Assembly (NCBI GenBank): GCA_039105265.1
Contig: JAPFFF010000007.1
Span: forward strand, 2,728,001-2,792,000
Direction: 5' to 3'
From: Tritrichomonas musculus
Taxonomy: Eukaryota > Parabasalia > Tritrichomonadida > Tritrichomonadidae
Length of the DNA stretch: 64,000 nt
Both the position numbers and the translations under genes were made by a program. Below the pieces are notes generated by a model. It did not search any database. It was given only the letters and a program-made list of their open reading frames with translations, and had not been told where the DNA came from. How positions within the stretch are numbered: the first letter of the stretch is position 1; each line of letters starts with the position of its first letter. Positions 10,842 through 21,006 of this stretch are shown here, in pieces.

Positions 10842-11990
10842 GTTATTTAATTTATTTATTTATTTTTCATTAACATCATTTAACTTAATTCATTTAATAC
10901 AATTGTTTATGATATCGTTTAATACAATTTATTCAATCAAACATCATTTAATACAATTTATTCAATAAAATCATATAAAAAGTGAATAAGTGAAAAATCA
11001 CTATCAAAAAGTCACTCAATACTAACATAACATCATTTAACTTAATTCATTTAATACAATCGTTTATGATATCGTTTAATACAATTCTATTATGAAATAG
11101 TTTATGACATCATTTATAACATTCATTCAATTCATTTAACAGTTTAATTCATTTGATATTATTCATTCAACTTAATTCAATACTAACATTCAAATACAAG
11201 TTCAATAACATTATTCAAATACCAACTTTCAATAATATCAATTCAAGTACACCAATTCAATAATACTAAGTTCAATTATAACATTCAAATACAACAAGTT
11301 CAATAACATCATTCAAATACTAAGTTCAATACTAATATCAATTCAATAATACAAGTTCAACAACATTATTCAAAACCAACATTTCAAAATACAAGTTCAA
11401 TTATAACATTCAAATATAACAAGTTCAATAACATCAATTCAATAATAACATTCAAATACTAACTTTCAATACTAACTTTCAAATACAACATTCAAATACA
11501 CTAATTCAATAATAACATTCAATTATAACAAGTTCAATACTAACATTTAAATACACTAATTCAATATAATACAATTCAATAATATCAATTCAAATACTAA
11601 CTTTCAATTATAACATTCAATAACATCATTCAATATTAACTTTCAATTATAACATTCAATTATAACAAGTTCAATACTAACATTTAAATACACTAATTCA
11701 ATATAATACAATTCAATAATATCAATTCAAATACTAACTTTCAATTATAACATTCAAATATCACTTAACAAAACGATTTATTTTTGTTCTCGTTTTGGTT
11801 CTCGATTAAATCTTATTAAAAATGCAATCTAGAACCTCTTATTGATCAACTATATTCTTCTATATTATTTAATGGTTCTCGGTTCTGGTTCTCGATTAGT
11901 TTTGACACAGAACTTTTTTACCCTTAAATATTTTTCAACTTCTATGTTTAACTAAGTTGAATCAAAAAGTTGAATAGAAAAATAGTAGGG

Positions 11991-12003
11991 GGTATAAATA
12001 TAG
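11991..12003 (+). promoter_or_regulatory. TATA-like element in left arm
   Basis: TATAAATA at 11993-12000 follows a run of G residues in a stretch of more ordinary composition (about 11770-12110). The mirrored copy is at 18182-18189. Downstream lies only a very short frame starting at 12070. Trichomonad promoters usually lack TATA boxes, so this could be an element-encoded signal or coincidence. Confidence 0.2.
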
Positions 12004-12257
12004 GAGTTTAAGATAATCAAAATCATAATCATAAACTCGTAAACACTTAAATTACTTAGGAGAATATAGATGTTCATTAAGGAGATTATGATAGATTATG
12101 AATAGATTTATATAGAAAAACAAATAACAGCTTTTCAATTATAACAAGTTCAATAACAACAAACAATTACAATAAGTTCAATACTAACAAACAAATATAA
12201 GTTCAATAACATCAATTCAAATCCGATAAGTTCAATAACATCAATTCAAATATAATA

Positions 12258-12299
12258 AGCTCAGCTCGATGTGTGAAAATTCATTATTAAAATGTCACT
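12258..12299 (+). repeat. Conserved 42-bp box, copy 1 of 2 in left arm
   Basis: The box begins AGCTCAGCTCGATGTGT and ends AATGTCACT. A second copy at 13623-13664 differs at only a few bases, and both are mirrored at 17883-17924 and 16518-16559. In a very AT-rich, drifting background this GC-containing box stands out as conserved. It could be a binding site for the element's helicase or another replication protein, but function is unknown. Confidence 0.6.
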
Positions 12300-13622
12300 A
12301 TTATTTTTTGTTTAATAACACCAATTAATAACATCATTTAATACAATTCATTTAACAATACCATTTAATACAACTAGTTTATAACATCATTTAATATTAT
12401 CGTTTAATACAATTCAATACAATACAACTCGTTTAATATTATTGTTTAATATAATTCATTTATTGTTTTATAAATCAAATTCAACAATAATAAGTAAAGG
12501 TTAATTTATAGGTCAAATACAATAATATAATAAAATAAGGTCAAATATCTGATATCAACATTTAATAGATTAAGTTCAAATACGATTCAACAACAAACAA
12601 TAAGACAACAAAAATATAAGATTCAATTCTAACAAAACTATCAAACAACATCATTCATTTTATAACATCATTTAACAAATCAAATTCAACAACAAAAAAA
12701 TAAAGGTCAAATACAATAATAGATTCAACAACAAAACAACAAACAACATCATTTATAACAATTCATTTAATATTATTCGTTTATTACAATTCATTCAATA
12801 ACATCATTAATAGTAAAAATGATTTCACTTTTATATGAATTTGAAAGTAATAAACAAAGTATAATATTATCATTTCTTGTTTTATATATCAAATATAAGT
12901 AAAGGTCAAAACAAATAATATAATAAAATACGATTCAAATAAATGATCTTATTTGAAATCATTTATCTTATCATTCAATACTAATTATCCATTTCAACAT
13001 CATTTAATATTATCGTTTAACAACATCATTTAATATTATTCGTTTACAATATTGTTTTATAAATCAAATTCAACAAAAAAATAAAGGTCAATTAATAAGT
13101 CAAAACAAATAACATAATAAATTAAGGTCAAATACAATAATATCGGTTTTCATAAGATTCGATATAATTTAATTGATCTTATCTGAAATCATTAACAATA
13201 ACATTAGTCAATTCGTTTAATTCAAACCATTTATCTTATCCATTTTCAACTCGTTTAATAACATCATTTTATAAATCAAATTCAACAATAATAATATAAA
13301 GGTCAAATATGACAATTAAATTAAGATTCAAATACAAATATCTGATATCATTTTCAACATTTAATAGATTCTAATACGATTTAGTTTCAAATACGAATCA
13401 AATAAGAACAATTATTTGAAATCATTAACAAATATTATCAGACAATAAACAATAACATTAGTCAATTAATTCAATACAAATCATTTAACAACATCATTCA
13501 ATACTAATTATTTATTTCAACATCATTTAGTACATTTCATTTACAATATTGTTTTATAAAACAAATATGAGTAAAGGTTAATTTATAGGTCAAAACAAAT
13601 AATACAATATAAAAAGTGAAGA

Positions 13623-13664
13623 AGCTCAGCTCGATGTGTAAAAATTCATTATTTAAATGTCACT
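13623..13664 (+). repeat. Conserved 42-bp box, copy 2 of 2 in left arm
   Basis: This is the second copy of the AGCTCAGCTCGATGTGT box, lying closer to the centre of the element, with ATTCATTATTTAAATGTCACT in its right half. It is preceded by AAAAAGTGAAGA; a similar AAAAAGTGAATA phrase is seen near 10978. Mirrored at 16518-16559. Confidence 0.6.
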
Positions 13665-14520
13665 TAAACAATACTATCATTCGTTTAATAACATCATTTC
13701 TTGTTTTATAACATCAAATATAACTAAAGATCAATTATAGGTCAAATACAAAAATATAGAAATTAAGGTCAACAATCAAAAATATAATTAATTAAGATCA
13801 ATTTTCTAAGTCAAATACAAATACTAATACGATTCAGTTTCATAAGATTCAATTTTAATATTAGATTCTTATTTGAAATCATTAACAAAATATTATCAAA
13901 CAACATCAATTCAATTCTAACAATACTATCAAATAAACATTTAATTTATTTCAATTCATTTCAATAATTCTTGTTTTATAAATCAAATTCAACAACAAAA
14001 AAGTAAAGGTCAATTAATAGGTCAAATACAATAATATAATTAATTAAGGTCAAATATCTGATATCAGTTTCATAAGATTCAATAATAGATTCAGATTTCA
14101 ACATTCAACATTTAATATCAGATTCTATATGATTCAATTTCGATATCAGTTTCATAAGATTCAATTTCAGATTCTAATTACTCAATTATATAATGAGTCT
14201 TGAAAAATTTTAACAATATTATTTATTATTATTCATTTACAATACCGTTTAATATCGTTTATGACATCGTTTAATACAATCCGTTTAATACAAAATCATT
14301 TAATAACATCATTTAGTACATTTCATTTATAACATCATTTCTTGTTTTATAAATCAAATATAAGTAAAGGTTAATCTATAGGTCAAGCAAATAACATAGA
14401 AGTTAAGGTCAATTCATAGGTCAAACAAATAAATATAAAAATCAAATTCAACAAAAATAATATAATAAGTTAAGGTCAATTTATAGGTCAAACAAATAAT
14501 ATAGAAATTAAGATTCAAAT

Positions 14521-14808
14521 TCATAACGTCAAATCCTTCATTATATCATTTAATACCTTTTCACATTTATCATTAACTGTATCATTCTTATTAACAATTA
14601 ATATAATATTATTGTTTCGTTTAGTAAATTTATATCCTTCAATTTTGAATAATTTATTTAATTCTTTAGGTTTGAATTGAATACAGTAAGGATTATTTCT
14701 TAATAGAGTTCTTAAAGCTTTCAATTCATTTTTATTTATTATCTCTTCAATCAATTTTAAAAGCTTATCACTCTCATTTATCTCATATACACTTCTTTCA
14801 TTATCCAT
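14521..14808 (-). CDS. Hypothetical protein, 95 aa, centre of palindromic element
   Basis: Family not recognised. It is a small charged protein predicted to be mostly helical at first (LLKLIEEIINKNELKAL), with a basic middle (YKFTKRNNNIILIVN). It lies in the single-copy centre, 46 bp downstream of the 214-residue gene and on the same strand, so the two probably form one transcription unit. The ATG at 14808 sits in TTTAAATG, the same start context seen in the Maverick capsid block. Confidence 0.6.
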   Translation of the reverse strand: MDNERSVYEINESDKLLKLIEEIINKNELKALRTLLRNNPYCIQFKPKELNKLFKIEGYKFTKRNNNIILIVNKNDTVNDKCEKVLNDIMKDLTL

Positions 14809-14854
14809 TTAAATATAAAACAAATATTAAAACAAAAAAATTATCATTAATTAT

Positions 14855-15499
14855 TTATCTTTTTATATCAGCAAATATAGTATTTTTCCGTACATATGGT
14901 TGATGATAATAATGATATACTTCTTCTTCACTCGAGCTGTCATCTGACTCATCCTTTTTATCTTCTTTATTTTTATACATTTGATTCATCGCTTCATCAA
15001 CTAAACTCTTTAATAACTCATTTCTGTCTTTTCTTTCCATTTCTCTTCTTAAATATTCATTGACTTGTTGTAATTCAGATAGGATTTGAAGATTAATATA
15101 TAATGGATCGAATTTAGTTTGTAATCTAGCTTTAAATAAAGGATTTAATGGATCTTCTATGTTATCTTCTCTATCATTATCTCTATATTTATTTTTATTA
15201 TCATCTACTTCAATATTATCTTTATTCTTATCTTTATCAATTGAGTCGTCTTTATATTCTTCTTTATATTCATTCGAACCTTCTTTGTCTTCATTGTCTT
15301 CATTATCTGATTCTTCGTTTGCGATTTGTTCATTTTCATTTTCTGTTTGTTCTAATGCTTTCTTTCTTTTCTTTATAATATATTTACCCTCTTTACGAGT
15401 AGGATAAACCTCATATTCGGGGTCCTCTAATCCTCTTAACCAACGATTAATAATTTGCAATCTTTTTGCTCCTTTTAAATATTCTCTATTATTATTCAT
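14855..15499 (-). CDS. Homologue of Maverick linker protein, 214 aa
   Basis: The amino end (KGAKRLQIINRWLRGLEDPE, then KEGKYIIKKRKK) matches the Maverick protein at 31405-31944 (LTGSKRLQVIQNWLNGREDP, KENKYIVKRREQ). The last residues also correspond (RKNTIFADIKR and RRRNNIFSDMI). Between them lies an acidic, Asp/Glu/Asn-rich, probably disordered segment of about 60 residues, then a charged helical part (LQTKFDPLYINLQILSELQQ). In the Maverick the gene sits next to the likely major capsid gene, so a role in particle assembly or packaging is inferred. It is the only Maverick-specific gene kept by the palindromic element. Confidence 0.75.
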   Translation of the reverse strand: MNNNREYLKGAKRLQIINRWLRGLEDPEYEVYPTRKEGKYIIKKRKKALEQTENENEQIANEESDNEDNEDKEGSNEYKEEYKDDSIDKDKNKDNIEVDDNKNKYRDNDREDNIEDPLNPLFKARLQTKFDPLYINLQILSELQQVNEYLRREMERKDRNELLKSLVDEAMNQMYKNKEDKKDESDDSSSEEEVYHYYHQPYVRKNTIFADIKR

Positions 15500-15630
15500 T
15501 TTTATAAGAAAAAGAAAATAAAAAGAAATAATTGTTAATATTAGTTAAAACTGATTTAAGTTATTATTAGTATATAATTAAAACTGATATTAATTAGTAT
15601 TTTCAATTAATTTCAAAAACAAGAAAACAA

Positions 15631-15688
15631 GATTGGCTTAATGGATAAAAGTACAGAGTTCGAAAAATATAAGGTCCGACATTTTTTC
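15631..15688 (+). other. tRNA-like / Pol III-like stretch in element centre
   Basis: TGGCTTAATGGATAA (15634-15648) matches the tRNA A-box and D-loop style of eukaryotic tRNA-Arg. GAGTTCGAAAA (15656-15666) resembles the core of a B box, and a T-run follows at about 15682-15687. The stretch is too short and lacks pairing arms for a normal tRNA, so it may be a Pol III promoter relic, a short RNA gene, or chance. Confidence 0.25.
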
Positions 15689-15736
15689 ATTTTAATATGA
15701 GAATCATAAAATCAATAGATAAAATATTTGAATAAT

Positions 15737-15931
15737 TTACCTGGTCTATTAGACTAGATAAAACTTTTGAATAGATAATATTTTTGAATAATTATTGAAA
15801 TATTTACCTTGTCTATTAGACTAGATAAATTATTGAAATTACCTTGGTCAAAAATATTTGAATAATTTACCTTGTCTATTAGACTAGATAAATATTTGAA
15901 TAATTTACCTTGTCTATTAGACTAGATAAAA
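15737..15931 (+). repeat. Iteron-like tandem repeats in element centre
   Basis: Four copies of TTACCTTGTCTATTAGACTAGATAAA-like units start at 15737, 15804, 15867 and 15904, with a partial copy near 15839, separated by A/T-rich linkers. The core CTATTAGACTAG is close to palindromic. The array ends at the edge of the right arm. Regularly repeated near-palindromes next to an element encoding an origin-binding-type helicase suggest an origin or operator; this is inference. Confidence 0.65.
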
Positions 15932-18900
15932 TTTTTCAAGAATCATTATATAATTGAGTAATTAGAATCTGAAATTGAATCTTATGAAACTGATATCGAA
16001 ATTGAATCATATTTGAATCTGATATTAAATGTTAAATGTTGAAATCTGAATCTATTATTGAATCTTATGAAACTGATATCTGATATTTGTATTTGACCTA
16101 CTTATTTGATTGTTGTATTTGACCTATAAATTAACCTTTACTTATTATTGTTGAATTTGATTTATAAAACAAGAATTATTGAAATGAATTTATAAATAAT
16201 TTTATAAATGAATTTGATTTATAAGACAAGAATTATTGAAATGAATTGAAATAAATTAAATGTTTATTTGAATTGATGTTGTTTGATAATATTTTGTTAA
16301 TGATTTCAAATAAGAATCTAATATTAAAATTGAATCTTATGAAACTGAATCGTATTAGTATTTGTATTTGACTTAGAAAATTGATCTTAATTAATTATAT
16401 TTTTGATTGTTGACCTTAATTTCTATATTTTTGTATTTGACCTATAATTGATCTTTAGTTATATTTGATGTTATAAAACAAGAAATGATGTTATTAAACG
16501 AATGATAGTATTGTTTAAGTGACATTTAAATAATGAATTTTTACACATCGAGCTGAGCTTCTTCACTTTTTATATTGTATTATTTGTTTTGACCTATAAA
16601 TTAACCTTTACTCATATTTGTTTTATAAAACAATATTGTAAATGAAATGTACTAAATGATGTTGAAATAAATAATTAGTATTGAATGATGTTGTTAAATG
16701 ATTTGTATTGAATTAATTGACTAATGTTATTGTTTATTGTCTGATAATATTTGTTAATGATTTCAAATAATTGTTCTTATTTGATTCGTATTTGAAACTA
16801 AATCGTATTAGAATCTATTAAATGTTGAAAATGATATCAGATATTTGTATTTGAATCTTAATTTAATTGTCATATTTGACCTTTATATTATTATTGTTGA
16901 ATTTGATTTATAAAATGATGTTATTAAACGAGTTGAAAATGGATAAGATAAATGGTTTGAATTAAACGAATTGACTAATGTTATTGTTAATGATTTCAGA
17001 TAAGATCAATTAAATTATATCGAATCTTATGAAAACCGATATTATTGTATTTGACCTTAATTTATTATGTTATTTGTTTTGACTTATTAATTGACCTTTA
17101 TTTTTTTGTTGAATTTGATTTATAAAACAATATTGTAAACGAATAATATTAAATGATGTTGTTAAACGATAATATTAAATGATGTTGAAATGGATAATTA
17201 GTATTGAATGATAAGATAAATGATTTCAAATAAGATCATTTATTTGAATCGTATTTTATTATATTATTTGTTTTGACCTTTACTTATATTTGATATATAA
17301 AACAAGAAATGATAATATTATACTTTGTTTATTACTTTCAAATTCATATAAAAGTGAAATCATTTTTACTATTAATGATGTTATTGAATGAATTGTAATA
17401 AACGAATAATATTAAATGAATTGTTATAAATGATGTTGTTTGTTGTTTTGTTGTTGAATCTATTATTGTATTTGACCTTTATTTTTTTGTTGTTGAATTT
17501 GATTTGTTAAATGATGTTATAAAATGAATGATGTTGTTTGATAGTTTTGTTAGAATTGAATCTTATATTTTTGTTGTCTTATTGTTTGTTGTTGAATCGT
17601 ATTTGAACTTAATCTATTAAATGTTGATATCAGATATTTGACCTTATTTTATTATATTATTGTATTTGACCTATAAATTAACCTTTACTTATTATTGTTG
17701 AATTTGATTTATAAAACAATAAATGAATTATATTAAACAATAATATTAAACGAGTTGTATTGTATTGAATTGTATTAAACGATAATATTAAATGATGTTA
17801 TAAACTAGTTGTATTAAATGGTATTGTTAAATGAATTGTATTAAATGATGTTATTAATTGGTGTTATTAAACAAAAAATAATAGTGACATTTTAATAATG
17901 AATTTTCACACATCGAGCTGAGCTTATTATATTTGAATTGATGTTATTGAACTTATCGGATTTGAATTGATGTTATTGAACTTATATTTGTTTGTTAGTA
18001 TTGAACTTATTGTAATTGTTTGTTGTTATTGAACTTGTTATAATTGAAAAGCTGTTATTTGTTTTTCTATATAAATCTATTCATAATCTATCATAATCTC
18101 CTTAATGAACATCTATATTCTCCTAAGTAATTTAAGTGTTTACGAGTTTATGATTATGATTTTGATTATCTTAAACTCCTATATTTATACCCCCTACTAT
18201 TTTTCTATTCAACTTTTTGATTCAACTTAGTTAAACATAGAAGTTGAAAAATATTTAAGGGTAAAAAAGTTCTGTGTCAAAACTAATCGAGAACCAGAAC
18301 CGAGAACCATTAAATAATATAGAAGAATATAGTTGATCAATAAGAGGTTCTAGATTGCATTTTTAATAAGATTTAATCGAGAACCAAAACGAGAACAAAA
18401 ATAAATCGTTTTGTTAAGTGATATTTGAATGTTATAATTGAAAGTTAGTATTTGAATTGATATTATTGAATTGTATTATATTGAATTAGTGTATTTAAAT
18501 GTTAGTATTGAACTTGTTATAATTGAATGTTATAATTGAAAGTTAATATTGAATGATGTTATTGAATGTTATAATTGAAAGTTAGTATTTGAATTGATAT
18601 TATTGAATTGTATTATATTGAATTAGTGTATTTAAATGTTAGTATTGAACTTGTTATAATTGAATGTTATTATTGAATTAGTGTATTTGAATGTTGTATT
18701 TGAAAGTTAGTATTGAAAGTTAGTATTTGAATGTTATTATTGAATTGATGTTATTGAACTTGTTATATTTGAATGTTATAATTGAACTTGTATTTTGAAA
18801 TGTTGGTTTTGAATAATGTTGTTGAACTTGTATTATTGAATTGATATTAGTATTGAACTTAGTATTTGAATGATGTTATTGAACTTGTTGTATTTGAATG

Positions 18901-21006
18901 TTATAATTGAACTTAGTATTATTGAATTGGTGTACTTGAATTGATATTATTGAAAGTTGGTATTTGAATAATGTTATTGAACTTGTATTTGAATGTTAGT
19001 ATTGAATTAAGTTGAATGAATAATATCAAATGAATTAAACTGTTAAATGAATTGAATGAATGTTATAAATGATGTCATAAACTATTTCATAATAGAATTG
19101 TATTAAACGATATCATAAACGATTGTATTAAATGAATTAAGTTAAATGATGTTATGTTAGTATTGAGTGACTTTTTGATAGTGATTTTTCACTTATTCAC
19201 TTTTTATATGATTTTATTGAATAAATTGTATTAAATGATGTTTGATTGAATAAATTGTATTAAACGATATCATAAACAATTGTATTAAATGAATTAAGTT
19301 AAATGATGTTAATGAAAAATAAATAAATAAATTAAATAACTTACTCTACTTTAACTAAACTATACATTCTTTGCAATTTTCCATTCTCTCTTTTAAACTT
19401 ACTTCTTATTTCATATTCTTCTGGTAATTCCTTTTCATTCTTAAAACCAAAGTATTGATATAATTGTTTCTTTCCTGTAAATTCTTTAGTTAAGTCTTCT
19501 TCATTTATTATTATAGTATCTTTCTTTATTTCATTCTCTTCTTCATTAACTATTACTTCTCCCATTTTGCTCATACACTTAATCCATGAATCTTTATCCA
19601 TTGATAACCAAGCATTCGCTCTTAATTGATTAAGTCTTGTTTTGTATCTATTCTTAGCTATCTTAAAAGTAAACTTATCTTCTGGTACTTTAACTTCTCT
19701 CATATATAAGTAGGCAGTTGAGTCTTCATTTCGATTTCTACCTATAAATTGCTCAACTGATGATACTGTATCTAATGGTGTTTGAATGAATATAGATAAC
19801 AACTTCTCTTTTATTGATTGTCCTGATTGAATACATGAAGTAGCTATTATGATATCTACGTCTTCAGGATTAACAAACTTACCTTCATTACTTATCTCTA
19901 CTTCTTTCTTATCTGAATTATACAAAGCTTTATTTAGTTCATTATCTATACACTCTTTTAATCTCTCACATTCATTTTTATCTTCTATTTTAATTAATAT
20001 CTTATCATATCGTTTTATCTCATCTAATACTTGTTTAGCTATAGTCTCTCTTTGCTCTTCCATATTATTCTTCAATTTATATAAGTATATTGTTCTATGA
20101 TATTTGATATCAGCTAAAGGACTTATCTTCTCATACTCCTCAAATACAGAAAGACAAGATATATCAGATGCTGTTGCTGTGATTAAACCTACTCTATCAA
20201 ACTCTCTACATATTTCAATCAAAGATATATGTTCTAATAATAAATGTGCTTCATCTATAAGTAGAGTATAATGTTTGTTGAAATCAATATGATGATGATA
20301 GAAGTGTTCTATTATACCTCCTAAACACTTAGATGCTGTTGAAAATGTAGTTATTACTACAGGTATAAAATAAGTGATAGCTGATTTAAACTCTTTAAAC
20401 GCACCATCTTTAACACATACTTTTATCATTTCATCTATATTATTTGAATAATTGTTATTTAATGCGACATATAATTTAGAGTAGAATTCCATTGCTATAT
20501 TGATAGTAGGTACGATTAATAGGAATTTATTATTAGGTACTGTATTATATATCCATTTTCTTATTGCTGTTGATTTGCCTGAACCGATAGGTGCTTGACA
20601 TATAAACTTCTTTATGGTCTTATCTATAGTTATCTCTTCATCGTCTTTACGATAAGTTACTTCATATGATTTACTAGGTAGGTTCTCAAATATATTCCAA
20701 TTAACATATTTCTCGTTTATCATTTTAAACAGAAAATAAAAACAAAAATAAAAACAAATTATATAAATACAAAAATATGAGTTGTTAAGGATTTGATAGT
20801 AACTAATAGGGTACATTCATAGTTGAAGGTTTAGCAGTGAATACAACACTTTAAATATAAATACTTTAATTTTTATAGCGTGACTGACACAAAATATGAC
20901 GCCTAGTATAGTAGACCGAGTCTTTTGTGTCATAACGTGACATAAAAGGATCAGGGTGTTAGGTCTGTGTGAAGTGTAAACGGAACACAGCCTAACGTTT
21001 ACTACT
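15927..21006 (-). repeat. Right arm of giant inverted repeat
   Basis: This is the mirror of 9176-14212. The helicase copy, both conserved boxes, the TATA-like element and the terminal hairpin all recur at positions adding to 30182. The terminus differs from the left end at one base in the first sixteen (GTTTACTACT against GTATACTACT). Such close identity of arms implies a recent origin or continuing gene conversion. Confidence 0.85.
19341..20723 (-). CDS. Origin-binding-type SF2 helicase (right arm copy)
   Basis: This encodes the same 460-residue protein as 9459-10841, with no amino-acid difference visible along its length. Motifs: PIGSGKSTAIRK (Walker A), LLIDEAHLLLEH (DEAH box), GLITATASD, IIIATSCIQSG and EQFIGRNRNED. 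Both copies read inward from the ends towards the centre. The start is placed at the ATG at 20723 for the same reason as in the left copy. Having the initiator-like gene in both arms keeps it at two copies per element and protects it through arm-to-arm conversion. Confidence 0.8.
   Translation of the reverse strand: MINEKYVNWNIFENLPSKSYEVTYRKDDEEITIDKTIKKFICQAPIGSGKSTAIRKWIYNTVPNNKFLLIVPTINIAMEFYSKLYVALNNNYSNNIDEMIKVCVKDGAFKEFKSAITYFIPVVITTFSTASKCLGGIIEHFYHHHIDFNKHYTLLIDEAHLLLEHISLIEICREFDRVGLITATASDISCLSVFEEYEKISPLADIKYHRTIYLYKLKNNMEEQRETIAKQVLDEIKRYDKILIKIEDKNECERLKECIDNELNKALYNSDKKEVEISNEGKFVNPEDVDIIIATSCIQSGQSIKEKLLSIFIQTPLDTVSSVEQFIGRNRNEDSTAYLYMREVKVPEDKFTFKIAKNRYKTRLNQLRANAWLSMDKDSWIKCMSKMGEVIVNEEENEIKKDTIIINEEDLTKEFTGKKQLYQYFGFKNEKELPEEYEIRSKFKRENGKLQRMYSLVKVE

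Larger units (their letters stand above)
9176..14212 (+). repeat. Left arm of giant inverted repeat
   Basis: The arm contains the terminus, the helicase gene and about 3.4 kb of AT-rich repetitive DNA. It is the reverse complement of 15927-21006. Register is exact (sum 30182) from the terminus to at least 13621. Nearer the centre the arms differ by about 40 bp in length because the right arm repeats a short AT-rich stretch near 16180-16250. The match ends at AATTACTCAATTATATAATG and TTGAAAAATTTT near 14180-14212. Confidence 0.85.
10842..14520. other. AT-rich repetitive non-coding part of left arm
   Basis: No gene is supported. The DNA is built from short, loosely repeated phrases such as TTCAATAACA, ATTCAAATAC, CATTTAATACAATT and AAAGGTCAAATAC. 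It includes two copies of a conserved ~42-bp box (listed separately), a pair of GGTTCTCGATTA repeats near 11800 and 11890, and a TATA-like GGTATAAATATAGG near 11991. It could hold replication or packaging signals. It could also be expanded low-complexity sequence. Confidence 0.7.
15500..19340. other. Centre-right spacer and AT-rich part of right arm
   Basis: 15500-15926 belongs to the unique centre and holds the tRNA-like stretch and the iteron-like repeats. From 15927 on, the sequence is the mirror of the left arm and has the same short repeated phrases (TTGAATTGATATTA, TGTATTTGACC and so on). I see no gene. The inner part of the arm (about 16180-16250) has a small local duplication absent from the left arm. 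Confidence 0.7.
9176..21006. mobile_element. Palindromic Maverick-related element, 11.8 kb
   Basis: Coordinates on the two sides add to 30182 over most of the arms (for example 9459/20723 and 13621/16561), so the element is one large inverted repeat about a ~1.7-kb unique centre. The ends are AGTAGTATACGTTAGG on the left and CCTAACGTTTACTACT on the right, flanked by TCAAT on both sides (9171-9175 and 21007-21011), a 5-bp target duplication. Each arm carries the same intact helicase gene. The centre has two minus-strand genes. No polymerase, integrase or capsid gene is present. It looks whole, with no breaks seen, and young, because the helicase copies encode identical proteins. Confidence 0.85.

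Noticed and set aside
15148-15407. Leu/Tyr/Ser-rich plus-strand frames in the palindrome centre
   Set aside because: They are antisense to the acidic segment of the 214-residue gene and only reflect its Asp/Glu/Asn codons.
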